A stretch of DNA of 64,000 nucleotides from Lycocorax pyrrhopterus obiensis. Its lineage: Eukaryota; Chordata; Aves; Passeriformes; Paradisaeidae. Made by a program: the position numbers and the translations under genes. The notes under the pieces were generated by a model. That model worked only from the letters and a program-made list of their open reading frames with translations. It had not been told where the DNA came from and did not search any database. Position 1 is the first letter of the stretch. Every line of letters begins with the position of its first letter. The stretch spans positions 105,196,047 through 105,260,046 of the forward strand of contig JACSVZ010000002.1 in the NCBI GenBank assembly GCA_014706295.1, written 5' to 3'. Shown piece after piece: positions 22,201 to 58,690 of the stretch.

Positions 22201-25200
22201 TCAGAATCAAGTTTGGGACCAGTTTAGAAGTAATGCTACAATCAGTATTAGGATTTAAATGCTTAGATTCTTCTTGGATTACCTTTCTGTTCTCCAGTCC
22301 TAGAAGTGTGACCCTCAAGCTGGGAGTAGCTAGAAATAGTCTGAGCACAGTTTCAGTAGCAGGTGATAAAGCAGCGAGGTTCTCTTTGTAGAAGAGAAAG
22401 ATGCTTCTATACAGAAAGATTGCACATTAAAAGCTCTTTAACATCTGAGAGCAAGTATGATAAATCTGCAGATGGAGACCTGTATTAAACAAAGGTTAGG
22501 ATCAGAATGTACAAACCACTCTTCCTTCTGAAGAGTATACATTTAAATACAGCAAATGGAGTCTGTGTATTTAGAATTACAGTACTAGAGCTGGAATATT
22601 TATGCCTGCATTGTTTCACTTGGCTGAAAAACAAAAGAGTCATGTTTTGAAGGATTTGTTTGCCTTCTCAGTGTCAGATTTTCTTTGTAGATCTGGCTAC
22701 ACAAGTGGGTCTCTCTTTTGTGACTGCATGCTACAGTGTTAAAATCCATACTTGCCTTTTCAGTATAAAATGGTTGGTATAGGAGAGCTGCCAGAGTACT
22801 ACTGCTCTTCATCTGATGTTATTTTTTCTGCAGGCCCAGCTTCTGTGACAAGTCAGGCTCCTGTTCCATGTAAACTCTGTATCCTTTAAATCCTCTCAAA
22901 AAGTAAGAACTTCATTCTAAGTATGAAGCATGAAAGAAGGTAGCATTTGCTACCTTGACTCCTTAACAGAGCAGTTCTAGGTGATTATACACATGGTACT
23001 TCAAGACAAAATAATGTGCTTCATAATAGCCTCATAATGCTTTCACAGAGTTGTAAATACTGAAGTCTAGTATAATACCACAGTTCCTGATTGAGACACA
23101 TGTATGAAATTATTGAATAGGTACACCATAAAATTGAAGGTACCATTCCAAGAACATGGTTCAAAACCTCAGAAGTAAAAGTGACAGTAAATGAAAGTAT
23201 GTTAATGGGATCTGCTTCTCTACAGTAATGTGAATTCAGGAGAAACAGTTTAGAATCAATGTTAATATGGATGTTAAAACCTTAACGTTTAGATTCTTCT
23301 TCTTGGATTGTCTTTCAACCTGATATTATCATCAGTGCAAGTGAAGGTAAGTGGTGAGCTCTTGGACTCTACAGTATTCATTATCAGGGTGGCTAGTTTA
23401 TACTTTCAGTGCACAAAGCAGCTTAAAACGTAAGTGGCTTATTAGCTACATCTGCTGAGTTGACTGGTAGTGATAACTGAGGATGATGCTATCTCTACAA
23501 CTTTTCAAGAGTAATGCTGCTCTAAAATATGGGCTTAGAAAGGCAAATAATCTAGATGGGTATGCATTTAAGGGTGGAAAAATTGTATGTCTAGGCTATA
23601 CTGTACAAGGCAATTCACTTTGTTTACTCCTTCAAATCAAGGTTACCTCTGGAGTCTTCAGGTGAAACTTGAACCTGTAGTTAACCTCTTGCTAGATAAA
23701 GGAAAACTAATGGATTTCCTTCTCCAAAGAAAAGAGTGCAAAATGGTTATCCTGTCTGTATGCTCTCAAAGTAAGTTCAAGTGTGTTGTCTGTATCTTGA
23801 AAGTACAATACTGCTTATTCATAAATACTCACCCAAGTTAGCTAAGCTAGTTTTAGGTTTGAGATCACCCCTGAAGTGACCTTGGTCCTGTAGGATGTCA
23901 TTTGCCCCAACTACCCTCAGTCACTATTCTAAAGGAATTTAACATCATGAAAAAATTAACTTTCCCTCTTACCCCCCACCACTTCAATTCAAATATACCT
24001 GACATGAGTGAAAGTGTTTCATAAAAGTTTAAAATTAAGTACAGAATAGATACCTTTTGAAAAAGGCAACATTCAAGCCCCTGGTTACTTCTCTTCATAG
24101 CTCTTTTCTTTTTATCTTTTCAGTGCTCAGTGAGCCAGAAAGAGGTTCCCTGTCTGTGATTGCAACTGTTTTTGACAAACTGAATCATGAATATAAGAAG
24201 TACTTGGAAGCTGAGCAAAGCTATACTATGGTAAACCATGTTAGCTATAGTGGCTTGTAGAGACAGGACAATGCTGTTTGCTTCTCAGGTGGCATCAAGG
24301 TGAAGGCATGCTCCTTTCTACTTAGGAAATTTGGGCTTACCCCAAAAGGTCCTGACTGCCTGAGGCTCCCAGTAAAAGTCTACTGTGCAAAATGCACTAA
24401 GACCCTCATTTGACACTTGTGTGGCAGGTGCTGCATAGCTCATCTCCAGAGTGATGAGTTAACATACCCCAGTGCTTGAAAGCAGAGAGAAGGTAGAAGC
24501 TGAAAAAGCAACTCTGAATCAGTAACTACTACCTTGGTTTCCAAAGCACGGATTTCACTGCACACTGTATCGTGGAATAACATAAGCAGTCCTGATACCT
24601 GTCAGTTACTTCTGTTAAAATACCCAACTCAAGCACTAGCTCAGAGTACAGTCACATACTCAAAACTCTTCTAAGCCTGAGGGCCCATGGCAGTGTAGTT
24701 AGTTTGATTCATCTCCTGGCTTTAAGGTACATAATAGCAGCTGTATTTGTATAACTTTAAAAAGCAGTTTTAAATTTAATATGAAAGCCCCACTGAACAA
24801 GATGCATCTAATATAATGTGACCACAGATATGAATTTCCTTGTTAACAAAACATATTTATAGTTATGTTTGAAACAGAAAACAGTCTGTACAACTGTGAC
24901 TGACTTGAAACTGTACTACAACACTACAGTTTTCTTTTAAAGACTTTTTTTTTCTCCTAGGTGGTAGAAACAGGCCTGAGTAGAAGTAATCCACTCCTGA
25001 AACGTCCTGTCCGCACTCAAGCGGTTATTGACCAGTCTGATATGTACACACATGTTTTATCTGTTTTTACAGAAAAGAAGGTAAGTTAGTTTTAAGGGCT
25101 AATTTAGCAGCAGTCTCAGAGCAGCCAACTTCAGTTGACTGCTTGAAATTGGCTGCAGGAAGCTTTGTGATGCCCGTTCTTATGGGGTTATTAGCAGAGA

Positions 25201-26956
25201 AGCTATGCAAGTTCCACCTAACACTTTCTTCCTTGTCCAGGAAGCACCCCATAAGTTCACTATAGCTGTCTTGATGGAATACATTCGCTCTCTCAACCAG
25301 TTCCAGATTGCAGTTCAGGTAAATCACTTATGTACTAAGTACATTGCCCCACTCCATGAAGTTACATGGAGTTTTAGTCCAGTCTTGGTCACATGTGTAA
25401 GTCCTATACAATACTGACTTTTAGATTATAAAAACATGTATAGAGACATACCTGTGCTTGTCTTCTTCCTACATTCACAGCACTACTTGTATGAGCTGGT
25501 CATCAAAACCCTTGTTCAACACAACTTGTTCTACATGCTCCATCAGTTTCTGCAGTACCATGTGCTCAGTGACTCAAAGCCTTTGGTATGTAAGACAAGT
25601 AGCTCCAATAAGCTAGTGAGGGAGGTGGGAAGTCTTCAGAATTTTAAGGTTATTTCTACTTTTGCCCTAGGCTTGTCTCTTACTGTCCCTGGAAAGCATT
25701 TACCCTCCTGCACATCAGCTCTCGCTGGACATGTTAAAAGTAAGCATTTATTGCTCTAGTAACGCCATGTCACATGTGGGTTAGACTGGTCAAACAGCTT
25801 CCCTGACCAGGCTTGAGGTGACCAACTAGCATCAGTCATTTACATGCATTAGAAGCATTGTCTTACAGCTGTGATTGACTTCACAGAGACTTTCCACAGC
25901 AAATGATGAAATAGTAGAAGTTCTGTTGTCCAAACACCAAGTTTTGGCTGCCTTGAGATTCATCAGGGGTATTGGAGGACACGACAGCATTTCAGCCCGC
26001 AAATTCCTCGATGCAGCAAAACAAGCTGAGGATGAGATGCTTTTCTACACCATATTCCGATTCTTTGAACAAAGAAACCAGCGGTTACGAGGGAACCCCA
26101 GCTTCACACCAGGTAAGCAATAAGCAGCTTGACCAAGATACTCAGTTGTGCAAACACAACTAAGACTTGTTTCACTTCCAATCCAGTTGAGCCTATATTA
26201 GAAGATAAAACTCTTGGTACATTTTAGCCTATATTTTATACCTACCTTTAAGCACAGTTCCAAGTGAACTTGTCTTACTCCTTTGTCTACTGCACCCAGG
26301 AGTAAAGAGGCTGAGCTAAACATAAACTCGCAGATGAACCTGTTTGACTTGCAGTTGCTCTCACTGCTTAGCTTAGCAGAGCCATTATCTCCAATTAGTC
26401 CTTTCTCCTGAAGTCAGCAACCAGTTTGGGAAACCTTTGAGTTCAGTTGTCTATTTCCACTAATTACAAAAATTCAAGGCCTGTTTTATGCTACAGTTCT
26501 TCTTCCTTTAAAAGCCAAGCCAAACTGTTTGCACCAGCAACATGTTTGTAATCACCAGACATTCTGCTGGCACAGAATCCCACCCCAAGCTCTTGTATCT
26601 TAAGAGTAAAGGGCTCTCATGGCTGTGAATCTGCTGGTTAGATACATGAACTAGATCCAGAAACTAGATCAAACATCTGCTTCACCTCAAGAATACCAGT
26701 CACAGAACTGGAAATACCTCAGTATTCCCATGCTTTCCGTTTGTTCAACTCCCATACTCAGACATGTTAAAGATAAGAATTAGTACCAATAAATTAAGGT
26801 AAGTGAAACAACACAATCTTGGCTCTTGGTTTCTGAGTTGTAAAGTGAACATTAACTTTTATTTTGTCCCCCCTAGGTGAGCACTGTGAAGAACACGTCA
26901 CCTTCTTCAAACAAGTTTTTGGAGAACAAGCTCTCATGAAACCAACAACATTCTGA
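10080..26956 (+). CDS. RMC1: RMC1 (C18orf8/Mic-1), regulator of the MON1-CCZ1 complex
   Basis: Third subunit of the MON1-CCZ1 guanine-nucleotide exchange factor, which activates RAB7 on late endosomes, lysosomes and autophagosomes. Exons: 10080-10295, 12922-12998, 14323-14407, 14813-14869, 15962-16048, 17237-17377, 18952-19055, 19527-19616, 20297-20402, 21707-21818, 22834-22878, 23293-23346, 23642-23770, 24124-24230, 24961-25080, 25241-25318, 25481-25585, 25671-25739, 25887-26112, 26877-26956. Phases agree at every junction; the product is 695 residues against 657 in human, the excess being an alanine/glycine-rich N-terminus. Residues about 48-430 form the predicted beta-propeller (landmarks [41 protein letters not shown]). 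Residues about 480-670 are the alpha-helical Mic1 domain ([17 protein letters not shown], [16 protein letters not shown]). It ends MKPTTF. Exon 11 to 12 is a U12-type junction. Confidence 0.97.
11084..11760 (-). mobile_element. CR1 LINE, 3' part, in RMC1 intron 1
   Basis: On the minus strand it encodes the C-terminal end of the CR1 reverse transcriptase with hallmark phrases [48 protein letters not shown]. The plus-strand start (AGAATCATTTAGGTTGGAAA) is the reverse complement of the avian CR1 3' terminus. 5'-truncated, antisense to RMC1. One open frame still runs from 11685 to 11152, so the copy is fairly young, but it lacks most of ORF2 and is dead. Confidence 0.95.
14669..14710. repeat. (TA)n/(TC)n microsatellite in RMC1 intron 3
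   Basis: Eleven TA dinucleotides followed by interrupted TATATCTC units. Confidence 0.9.
18820..18926. promoter_or_regulatory. Isolated CpG-rich patch before RMC1 exon 7
   Basis: About 12 CpG in roughly 105 bp, in an intron otherwise nearly free of CpG. It ends about 25 bp before the exon 7 acceptor (TTTAACAG). It is not recognised as a known repeat. It could be an insertion or a small internal promoter; see findings. Confidence 0.4.
18952..19055 (+). CDS. RMC1: RMC1 exon 7
   Basis: Encodes [20 protein letters not shown] and onward to DIAMAT. The fourth codon is an in-frame ATG with A at -3 (GGGACCATG). Acceptor TTTAACAG, donor AAT|GTACGT, ending in phase 2; the next exon completes isoleucine. 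Confidence 0.95.
19668..20233 (-). mobile_element. Solo ERV LTR of a neoavian family, in RMC1 intron 8
   Basis: Read on the minus strand it has the plan of a well-known bird LTR: start near CTGGTTTTGCTGGGGCC, TATA box TATATAAACTGGGG (plus 19957-19972), a possible ATTAAA signal (plus TTTAAT near 19771-19776), and end AAACCACAACA (plus from 19668). No internal retroviral genes flank it, so it is a solo LTR. It fills about 565 of the 680 bp of this intron, antisense to RMC1. The 5' TG is degraded and no target-site duplication was confirmed. Confidence 0.8.
19799..19847. repeat. (TAG)n microsatellite inside the LTR
   Basis: About sixteen TAG/TAA triplets. It sits where this LTR family usually has an AT-rich simple region and causes a spurious poly-Tyr/poly-Leu frame on the minus strand. 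Confidence 0.95.
21372..21612 (+). mobile_element. CR1 LINE 3' end, in RMC1 intron 9
   Basis: Sense-strand 3' tail of a CR1: GATAGATTTAGATGGGATGC, GTGAGGGTAGTGAGACCCTGG, AGGTTGGATGGGGCC, ending CCATCCCTTCCAACCCCAAC and an ATTCTACGATTCT terminus. Diverged and non-coding. It ends about 95 bp before exon 10. Confidence 0.88.
22220..22288 (+). pseudogene. Possible decayed partial copy of RMC1 exon 12 and its acceptor
   Basis: CAGTTTAGAA, then exactly 33 bases, then TTAGATTCTTCTTGGATT: the same words at the same spacing as at 23246-23317, which spans the U12 branch region and start of exon 12. About half of the 33 spacer bases match, with many transition differences. Suggests an old tandem duplication that lost function; chance similarity is not excluded. 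Confidence 0.4.
22879..23292 (+). other. RMC1: U12-type (minor spliceosome) intron 11 of RMC1
   Basis: The donor reads GTATCCTTT (22879-22887), the U12 consensus, and the only branch-site match CCTTAAC (23280-23286) lies just before the acceptor CGTTTAG. There is no polypyrimidine tract. Phase 1, splitting the tyrosine codon of KLYSSSW. The exons on both sides are confirmed by frame and similarity. Confidence 0.85.
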
Positions 26957-26987
26957 AAGACTCTTCCACTGAAATGTATAAACTTAA

Positions 26988-26993
26988 TTTATT
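26988..26993 (-). terminator. Candidate NPC1 polyadenylation signal
   Basis: Plus-strand TTTATT, read as AATAAA on the minus strand. It is the first canonical hexamer seen after the NPC1 stop, about 520 bases downstream, and lies inside the RMC1 3' UTR. Confidence 0.55.
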
Positions 26994-27034
26994 GCATTTA
27001 AGTAGATTTTTGAACTACAAAATTGCTATTTTAT

Positions 27035-27040
27035 AATAAA
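27035..27040 (+). terminator. RMC1 polyadenylation signal AATAAA
   Basis: Canonical hexamer 79 bases after the stop codon. Confidence 0.75.
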
Positions 27041-27512
27041 GTATATACAAGACATTTTGGCAAATAGTACTAAAAATATTACAACTTGTGATGGCTTCCC
27101 CCTAAAAATAGAGACAAAAATTGCATTGACCTGCATTTAAAATTAGTGTCCGTGGTTTAGCAGTCCATTCTCATACACATCACCTCAATTTCATTGACAA
27201 AATGCTATTCAACTCTCACTACAGCTGGTTTAGGTTTCTGGAGGAAAAAGATGCAAAACCTCTTGAAAACAGAAGTGTTTTAGTAATCTTATTAACACAT
27301 CTAGTTTTAGTAATACTGTTACTTGAGCCACACTTAGCATTTCCTGAGTTTAAAGCTATGTCCAAAGCTGCAGCTGGTATCTTCTAGTTGAATCTGTGCA
27401 GGAGTCAAGTCTGTGGTGGTTACAGTGTGATAGTCAGAACATTGCTGCGCTTCAGTTCTTAAGAGTTGGGCCTAAGCCACAGTTCAAGGAGTCCACTGAA
27501 CACTGTTAAAAA

Positions 27513-54435
<26,923 letters not shown>

Positions 54436-55060
54436 GGCGGCGCAGACTGGAGCGCGGAGGACCGGCAGACGCTGTGGGCAGCAGCACCGAGCGGCGGCGA
54501 ATAGAAGCAGGAGGAGGCGGCGGCGAGACAGCCGCGCCAGCGCAGTCCGGAACAGCAGCTCTCGCCTGTCGAGGCGGAGCCGCCGGCCCCTTCGAGGAGA
54601 GGCCGAGGGCCGCCCCAGCGCCGCCGCCAACCGCGGCCGCCGGCCCGCCCCCGGCACCGCCTCGCCCTGCACGGCCAAACCAGAAACACCGCCCTCGGCA
54701 CCGCCGGCCCAGAAACACCGGCACCGCCTCCCCAGCGCGGCCTGCCCAGAAACACCGCCCCGGCACCGCCTCCCCAGCACGGCCTGTCCCGGCGGCGGGC
54801 GGGGCCGCCCGTCACGCCACGGCGGCTCCGAGCCGCAGAGGGCAGGGGGGAGGGCATGCTCTGTGGGGTGCCGGCGGGGGCTCGTCCCGGTTTGGCAGCG
54901 CAGCCGTGCCCCTCCGGGAGGGACCGTCCCGCCCAGGCTGCACCGGCAGCCGGGCAGCGGCATTGCTCGGGCGCGGGAGTGTTAATCGCGTAGTTTGTAA
55001 ATATCAAAAGCCGCTTTATAAACCTCTGGATTGGGCAAAAGCGCCTTAATTTGGCTTCAA
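54436..55060 (-). promoter_or_regulatory. NPC1: NPC1 CpG-island promoter and 5' UTR
   Basis: Very GC- and CpG-rich sequence; the island as a whole runs from about 53.9 to 55.3 kb. A perfect Sp1/KLF box GGGCGGGGCC is at 54797-54806, about 365 bp upstream of the ATG, and an inverted CCAAT box (plus GGATTGGGC) is near 55027-55035. No clear TATA box, as expected for a housekeeping gene. No consensus sterol-response or CLEAR (GTCACGTGAC) element was found by eye. Confidence 0.7.
54653..54790. repeat. Imperfect GC-rich tandem repeat in the NPC1 promoter
   Basis: About 3.5 copies of a unit of about 42 bp that begins GGCACCGCC and ends CCAGAAACACCGCCC, at 54653, 54697 (shortened to about 23 bp), 54720 and 54762. 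Confidence 0.85.
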
Positions 55061-55620
55061 AGTCACTGACTCGTGATTTCCAAGGCCTGGTCTCGCAGCC
55101 CTGCGTGCCGTGCCGCTGCAATGAACGGGACCCCCGAGCTGCCCGGCCAAGAGCCGCTGTCCGGGGCTGTGCCCGCTGCCCGGTCCGCTCCCGACACGCT
55201 GACACCGGGTGGTCTGACCGCTGTCCCAGTCAGCAGTTCTGGGAGTGCTGCCTGCGCTCTGCCGAAGCTATCTGCGTGTTTGGGCTCTGTTACCGTGGGC
55301 TCTGCTTGTTTGGACTCTGTTTGGGATCAGTTCGGGACCTGGCTGGGAGGAGGCACAGTAAAAGCAGGGCGTGAGGCATTCCCGTGCATGCTGTCTCTGA
55401 TTTCCCCACCTCTTTATTGCCTTCCCCGACACTTTATTGCCTTCCCAGACAGGTAACGCGCACTGCTCGGCTGGAATAAAACATGTAATTTAGCTGATAT
55501 TGCCACCTGCTGACAGAAACGCAGACTAGTCTGGGTATCAGAGCCGCACGGGCTGGCGTCTTGGCCGGCGACCTCCCGGGGATCACGTAATCCGACTTTC
55601 CGCTGAGAGAAGAACCCGGT
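55061..55620. other. CpG shore upstream of NPC1, no gene seen
   Basis: GC-rich to about 55.35 kb, then normal composition. Open frames of 107-127 codons here reflect the lack of AT-rich stops; no protein family was recognised. Confidence 0.55.
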
Positions 55621-55639
55621 TAGAGCAGGTGGCTCAGGG

Positions 55640-56345
55640 AATTGTCCGGCTATGAATAGCTTCAGAGATGGAGATTTCACAGCCTCTTTGGACAAGCTGT
55701 TCCAATGAGCGACCACACGTAGAGTAAAATGTTTTTTTTCCTGTATATAAAGAGATTTTCCCATATTCCATCTTGAGGCTGTTGCCTCTTATGCTGCCAT
55801 GGTGCCTGACTGAGAGGAGTGTGACTCCCCCTTCTCCACATCCTCCCGTTTGGTAGCTGCCGTGATTAGTAAGATGTCCCTAGAGCCATCTTTCTGCTTA
55901 GGGCTGAGCAAACACAGCTCACAGCTCCAGCAGCCCCGGCTGTCAGGGTGGCAGTAAAATGGATTTTTCTACAGCATGTCAGTATCTTTATTTTGTTTGG
56001 GTTTTTTTGTTTGATTGGAGGGGTTTTTTTGGTTGGTTTGGGTTTTGGCTTGGTTTGGTTTCTTGTTTTTTTTCTTGCTTGTTCTGGGGAGGCTAAACCT
56101 GGACACAGCACTCCAGCTGTGGTCTGACATGTCCCAAAGAGAAGAAGAACCCTAACCCTTGACCTACTGGCCACCCCCTTGCTGATGATGCAGCTTGCTG
56201 ACTCATGTTCAGCATTTCACCCAGCCACCCTATTCTTTTCTTCCAAACTGTTTTCCATCTAGCCACTGCCCAGCTTGTATTTTTCTGTGGGATTACTCCA
56301 CCCTAAATGCAGGACTCAGCATTTGGCAAGTGCAAAACAAAGCTA
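55640..56345 (-). mobile_element. Old CR1 LINE, split by GT-rich sequence
   Basis: The part at 55640-55925 includes CR1 words such as GATGGAGATTTCACAGCCTC and CAAGCTGTTCCAATG, and on the minus strand FTLRVVAHWNSLSKEAVKSPSL. The part at 56084-56345 continues with GGACACAGCACTCCAGCTGTGG and GACTCATGTTCAGC. Between them lies a GT-rich low-complexity tract not expected in CR1. Confidence 0.82.
55985..56078. repeat. GT-rich low-complexity tract
   Basis: Runs of T separated by GG/GGG (GGGTTTTTTTG, GGAGGGGTTTTTTT, GGTTGGTTTGGG). Confidence 0.8.
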
Positions 56346-57860
56346 GCATAGGTAAAGTTATATTGTGGTTTAATTTTCATGTCATAAATAAAAAAAATAT
56401 TCAGGACTATGCAGTGTGATCCTAGAAGCAGGGGAACTAGTTGCCACATTTTCCAGGCACTCCACGTAAGCAGAGAATGCAGTGGGCATAGCTCGCATAG
56501 CTAGAAGTTTAAAAAATGCAAGAACCTTGTTTCAGTGCTTGTGAAAAAAAGTGAAGGACAGCAAAACTGACTGAACAGAAATGGTATTTTCTTTCTGTAT
56601 AAATTACATAGTGAATAAGTGATTTAAGAATGAGAGTAGAGAGAACCAATGTACAATGTTGTGAAACAAGCAAGAGGGAAGCTACTGCAAGGACAACATT
56701 CACCATAAAATAGTTAAGCCCATAACATCACACTTGTCTACCACCTACAGCACAAAGAGAGAGAAAGGGTAGTATTTTAATATTTATCTAACTCTCTTAG
56801 GGGTGTTTCTAGAGAGCTGACTAAATTCACGCTGTTACTCCAGTGCAATCTCTCAGAGTGCTGCCTTTTTGCACTCACAAGCTGAAGTGGTGTAGGTATG
56901 AAGACCAATTAACAAACACTGAAATCCTGCATAATGGCAGATGCTGAAACTCAAACAAGTATCTGTTTTTATGTGGCCTCAGTACCCTGGCAGCCAGGTT
57001 ACCAGACAGGCAATGCCTTCAGTCCTGCTGCAGCCATCAGTCTTGGTTGTGGCTCTGTGCCAGATTTGGGGGATGAGGATGCAGAGATATCCCTGGCAGC
57101 TCATGGGCGTTTAAGTACAACTGCATGAGTGTTATCACTGACAAAGCTGGCACCATTGTCTGTGTCACTTTAAGGTTATCTCATTCCTTATGGGCAGGGA
57201 AAACGTAGCCCTGAATAGTTAACCCGGGTCAACATGCTAACAACAGCTCATTGCCTTGTCTGTGATACACACGGCCCAAAAGAGAACATTCCTATTCCTG
57301 CCTGCTCCTTTAGAAGGACATTTATCAAGTTATGTTTTATAAGGTTCCCTTTTAGACCCAGGATTATGCATAACTGTTAGGGACTTGGAAGGTTTATGGG
57401 AAACACTTATTCTGGTTCTCAGGACCATATACAAAACTAAATTTTCCTGCCTGGAAGAAGAACCTGCTACTAATTCATTGAACAAGTCCTTTAATTGTCC
57501 ATTAGGGTCAAATCAGCCCTTTCCCTCACTGGATACCCTGAATTGTGTAAAGTTGCTTGCCAGAAAGCTCATGCGAAATAACTTTGTTGTGTTCTGTGTG
57601 TTTGATGGAAAGCCAGGAGTGTTGCCTGCAGATGTGTAGGCCTTACTGTGTATCCATCCCTTTATTCAATGCAGAAATGAAACCTGTGTTACCACTTCCA
57701 GTAGCAACTGAACACCTAGTGGTAAAGACCTTGCAATTTCTAGATGGCAATCTGTCTGAATAGTTACTTGTGCCTACCAATGGAAACACAGTACGTGCCT
57801 GTTTTGCAGCAAAATCAATTAAATGTCTATTGCTGTTTATTCTCCATAATTTACTATGAG
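56346..57860. other. Intergenic DNA, no gene or repeat recognised
   Basis: Short open frames on both strands (up to 117 codons), but none with a recognisable domain or splice structure. Confidence 0.5.
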
Positions 57861-57861
57861 C

Positions 57862-58000
57862 ATTTATTATTTCTATTGCAATAGCACCCAGAGGCACTTG
57901 CAAGGACTGGGAGCTACGGTAAGCAACACCCTGCACAAGCACATGGGAAAGCGGGATGTTCTCCCTGGGGATGTCTTGCAATCTGTGTGCAGACAAGCTG
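57862..58000 (+). repeat. Ancient amniote interspersed repeat fossil
   Basis: ATTTATTATTTCTATTGCAA then TAGCACCCAGAGGC, CCTGCACAAGCACATGG and CTTGCAATCTGTGTGCAGAC follow in order the pattern of a repeat common in turtles and crocodiles (TTTATTATT..., TAGCACCTAGAGGC, GCTGTACAAACACA, CTTACAATCTAA...AGAC). Highly diverged. Confidence 0.5.
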
Positions 58001-58564
58001 CAACAGGTGAGTGAGAAGTTTCACCCAGTTTCTCATACCTCTGCTTTTTGTAGACTCAGACAAAACCACTGTAGCTTGTTCCAAGACTGTTTTTCCAGCT
58101 AAACCAGAATGATGCTAGTACTAAACAAAGCTGGTGTTTCCTATTTGGTGTTATAAATGAATCATATTCTTTTGATCAGCTCTCATTTGTCTGCCTCCCT
58201 CACCTGTGGAGGCCTGCTTGGCTTTTAATTATACACAACTCAATGTACCTGTTACCTTGGTCAGATGCTCTTGGCTTCAGATTAACCATGTGGAATCAAA
58301 TCAGAGTGAGGGGGCTGACAGCAATGTGTCTGATGCTGCCAGTACCTCTTAAATATGCAAGTAGTATGTCAAGTGATGCTTAATCAAGTCTGTTTATCAT
58401 CTTTTTATCTGCCCTAGTGTATTTTGCTCCACCAACCTGTGCCAGTGTGTCACTATCTAACCTTAGTTCTATAGTCACTCTTTAAATCACAACCATTTTG
58501 TATTTATCATTGAAATCATTGAAACTTGTTCATTTTTATTACACTCAGGTAAAGTTATTTATTG

Positions 58565-58690
58565 TCTTCTAGCAAAAGCTTGGGACTTGAATTCAATCAA
58601 CTCAATGTTTGTTCCAGCTTTGCTACAAACTTGCTGGATGACATAGGCAGGTCCCAACCTAGCCAGTGCAATTTCCTCTTCTATAAAGTG
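58565..58690 (+). repeat. MIR-like ancient SINE fossil
   Basis: Resembles a MIR core: TTCCAGCTTTGCTACAAACTT, GGATGACATAGGCAGGTC, then TTTCCTCTTCTATAAAGTG, in place of CTCTGCCACTTACTAGCTG, TGACCTTGGGCAAGTC and TTTCCTCATCTGTAAAATG. Low identity; inferred from the order of the words. Confidence 0.45.

Larger units (their letters stand above)
26957..27060 (+). other. RMC1: RMC1 3' UTR
   Basis: Short AT-rich UTR after TGA (26954-26956). The AATAAA at 27035-27040 is the first plus-strand hexamer and predicts cleavage near 27050-27060. Confidence 0.75.
26970..27512 (-). other. NPC1: NPC1 3' UTR, overlapping the RMC1 3' end
   Basis: From the stop codon at 27513-27515 to the first minus-strand AATAAA. 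If that signal is used, the last 60-90 nt overlap the RMC1 3' UTR on the other strand. Confidence 0.55.

Noticed and set aside
57385..57996. Overlapping frames of 84 and 117 codons as a possible retroviral or cellular gene
   Set aside because: No conserved motif; the two frames lie on opposite strands and the second overlaps the ancient repeat fossil.
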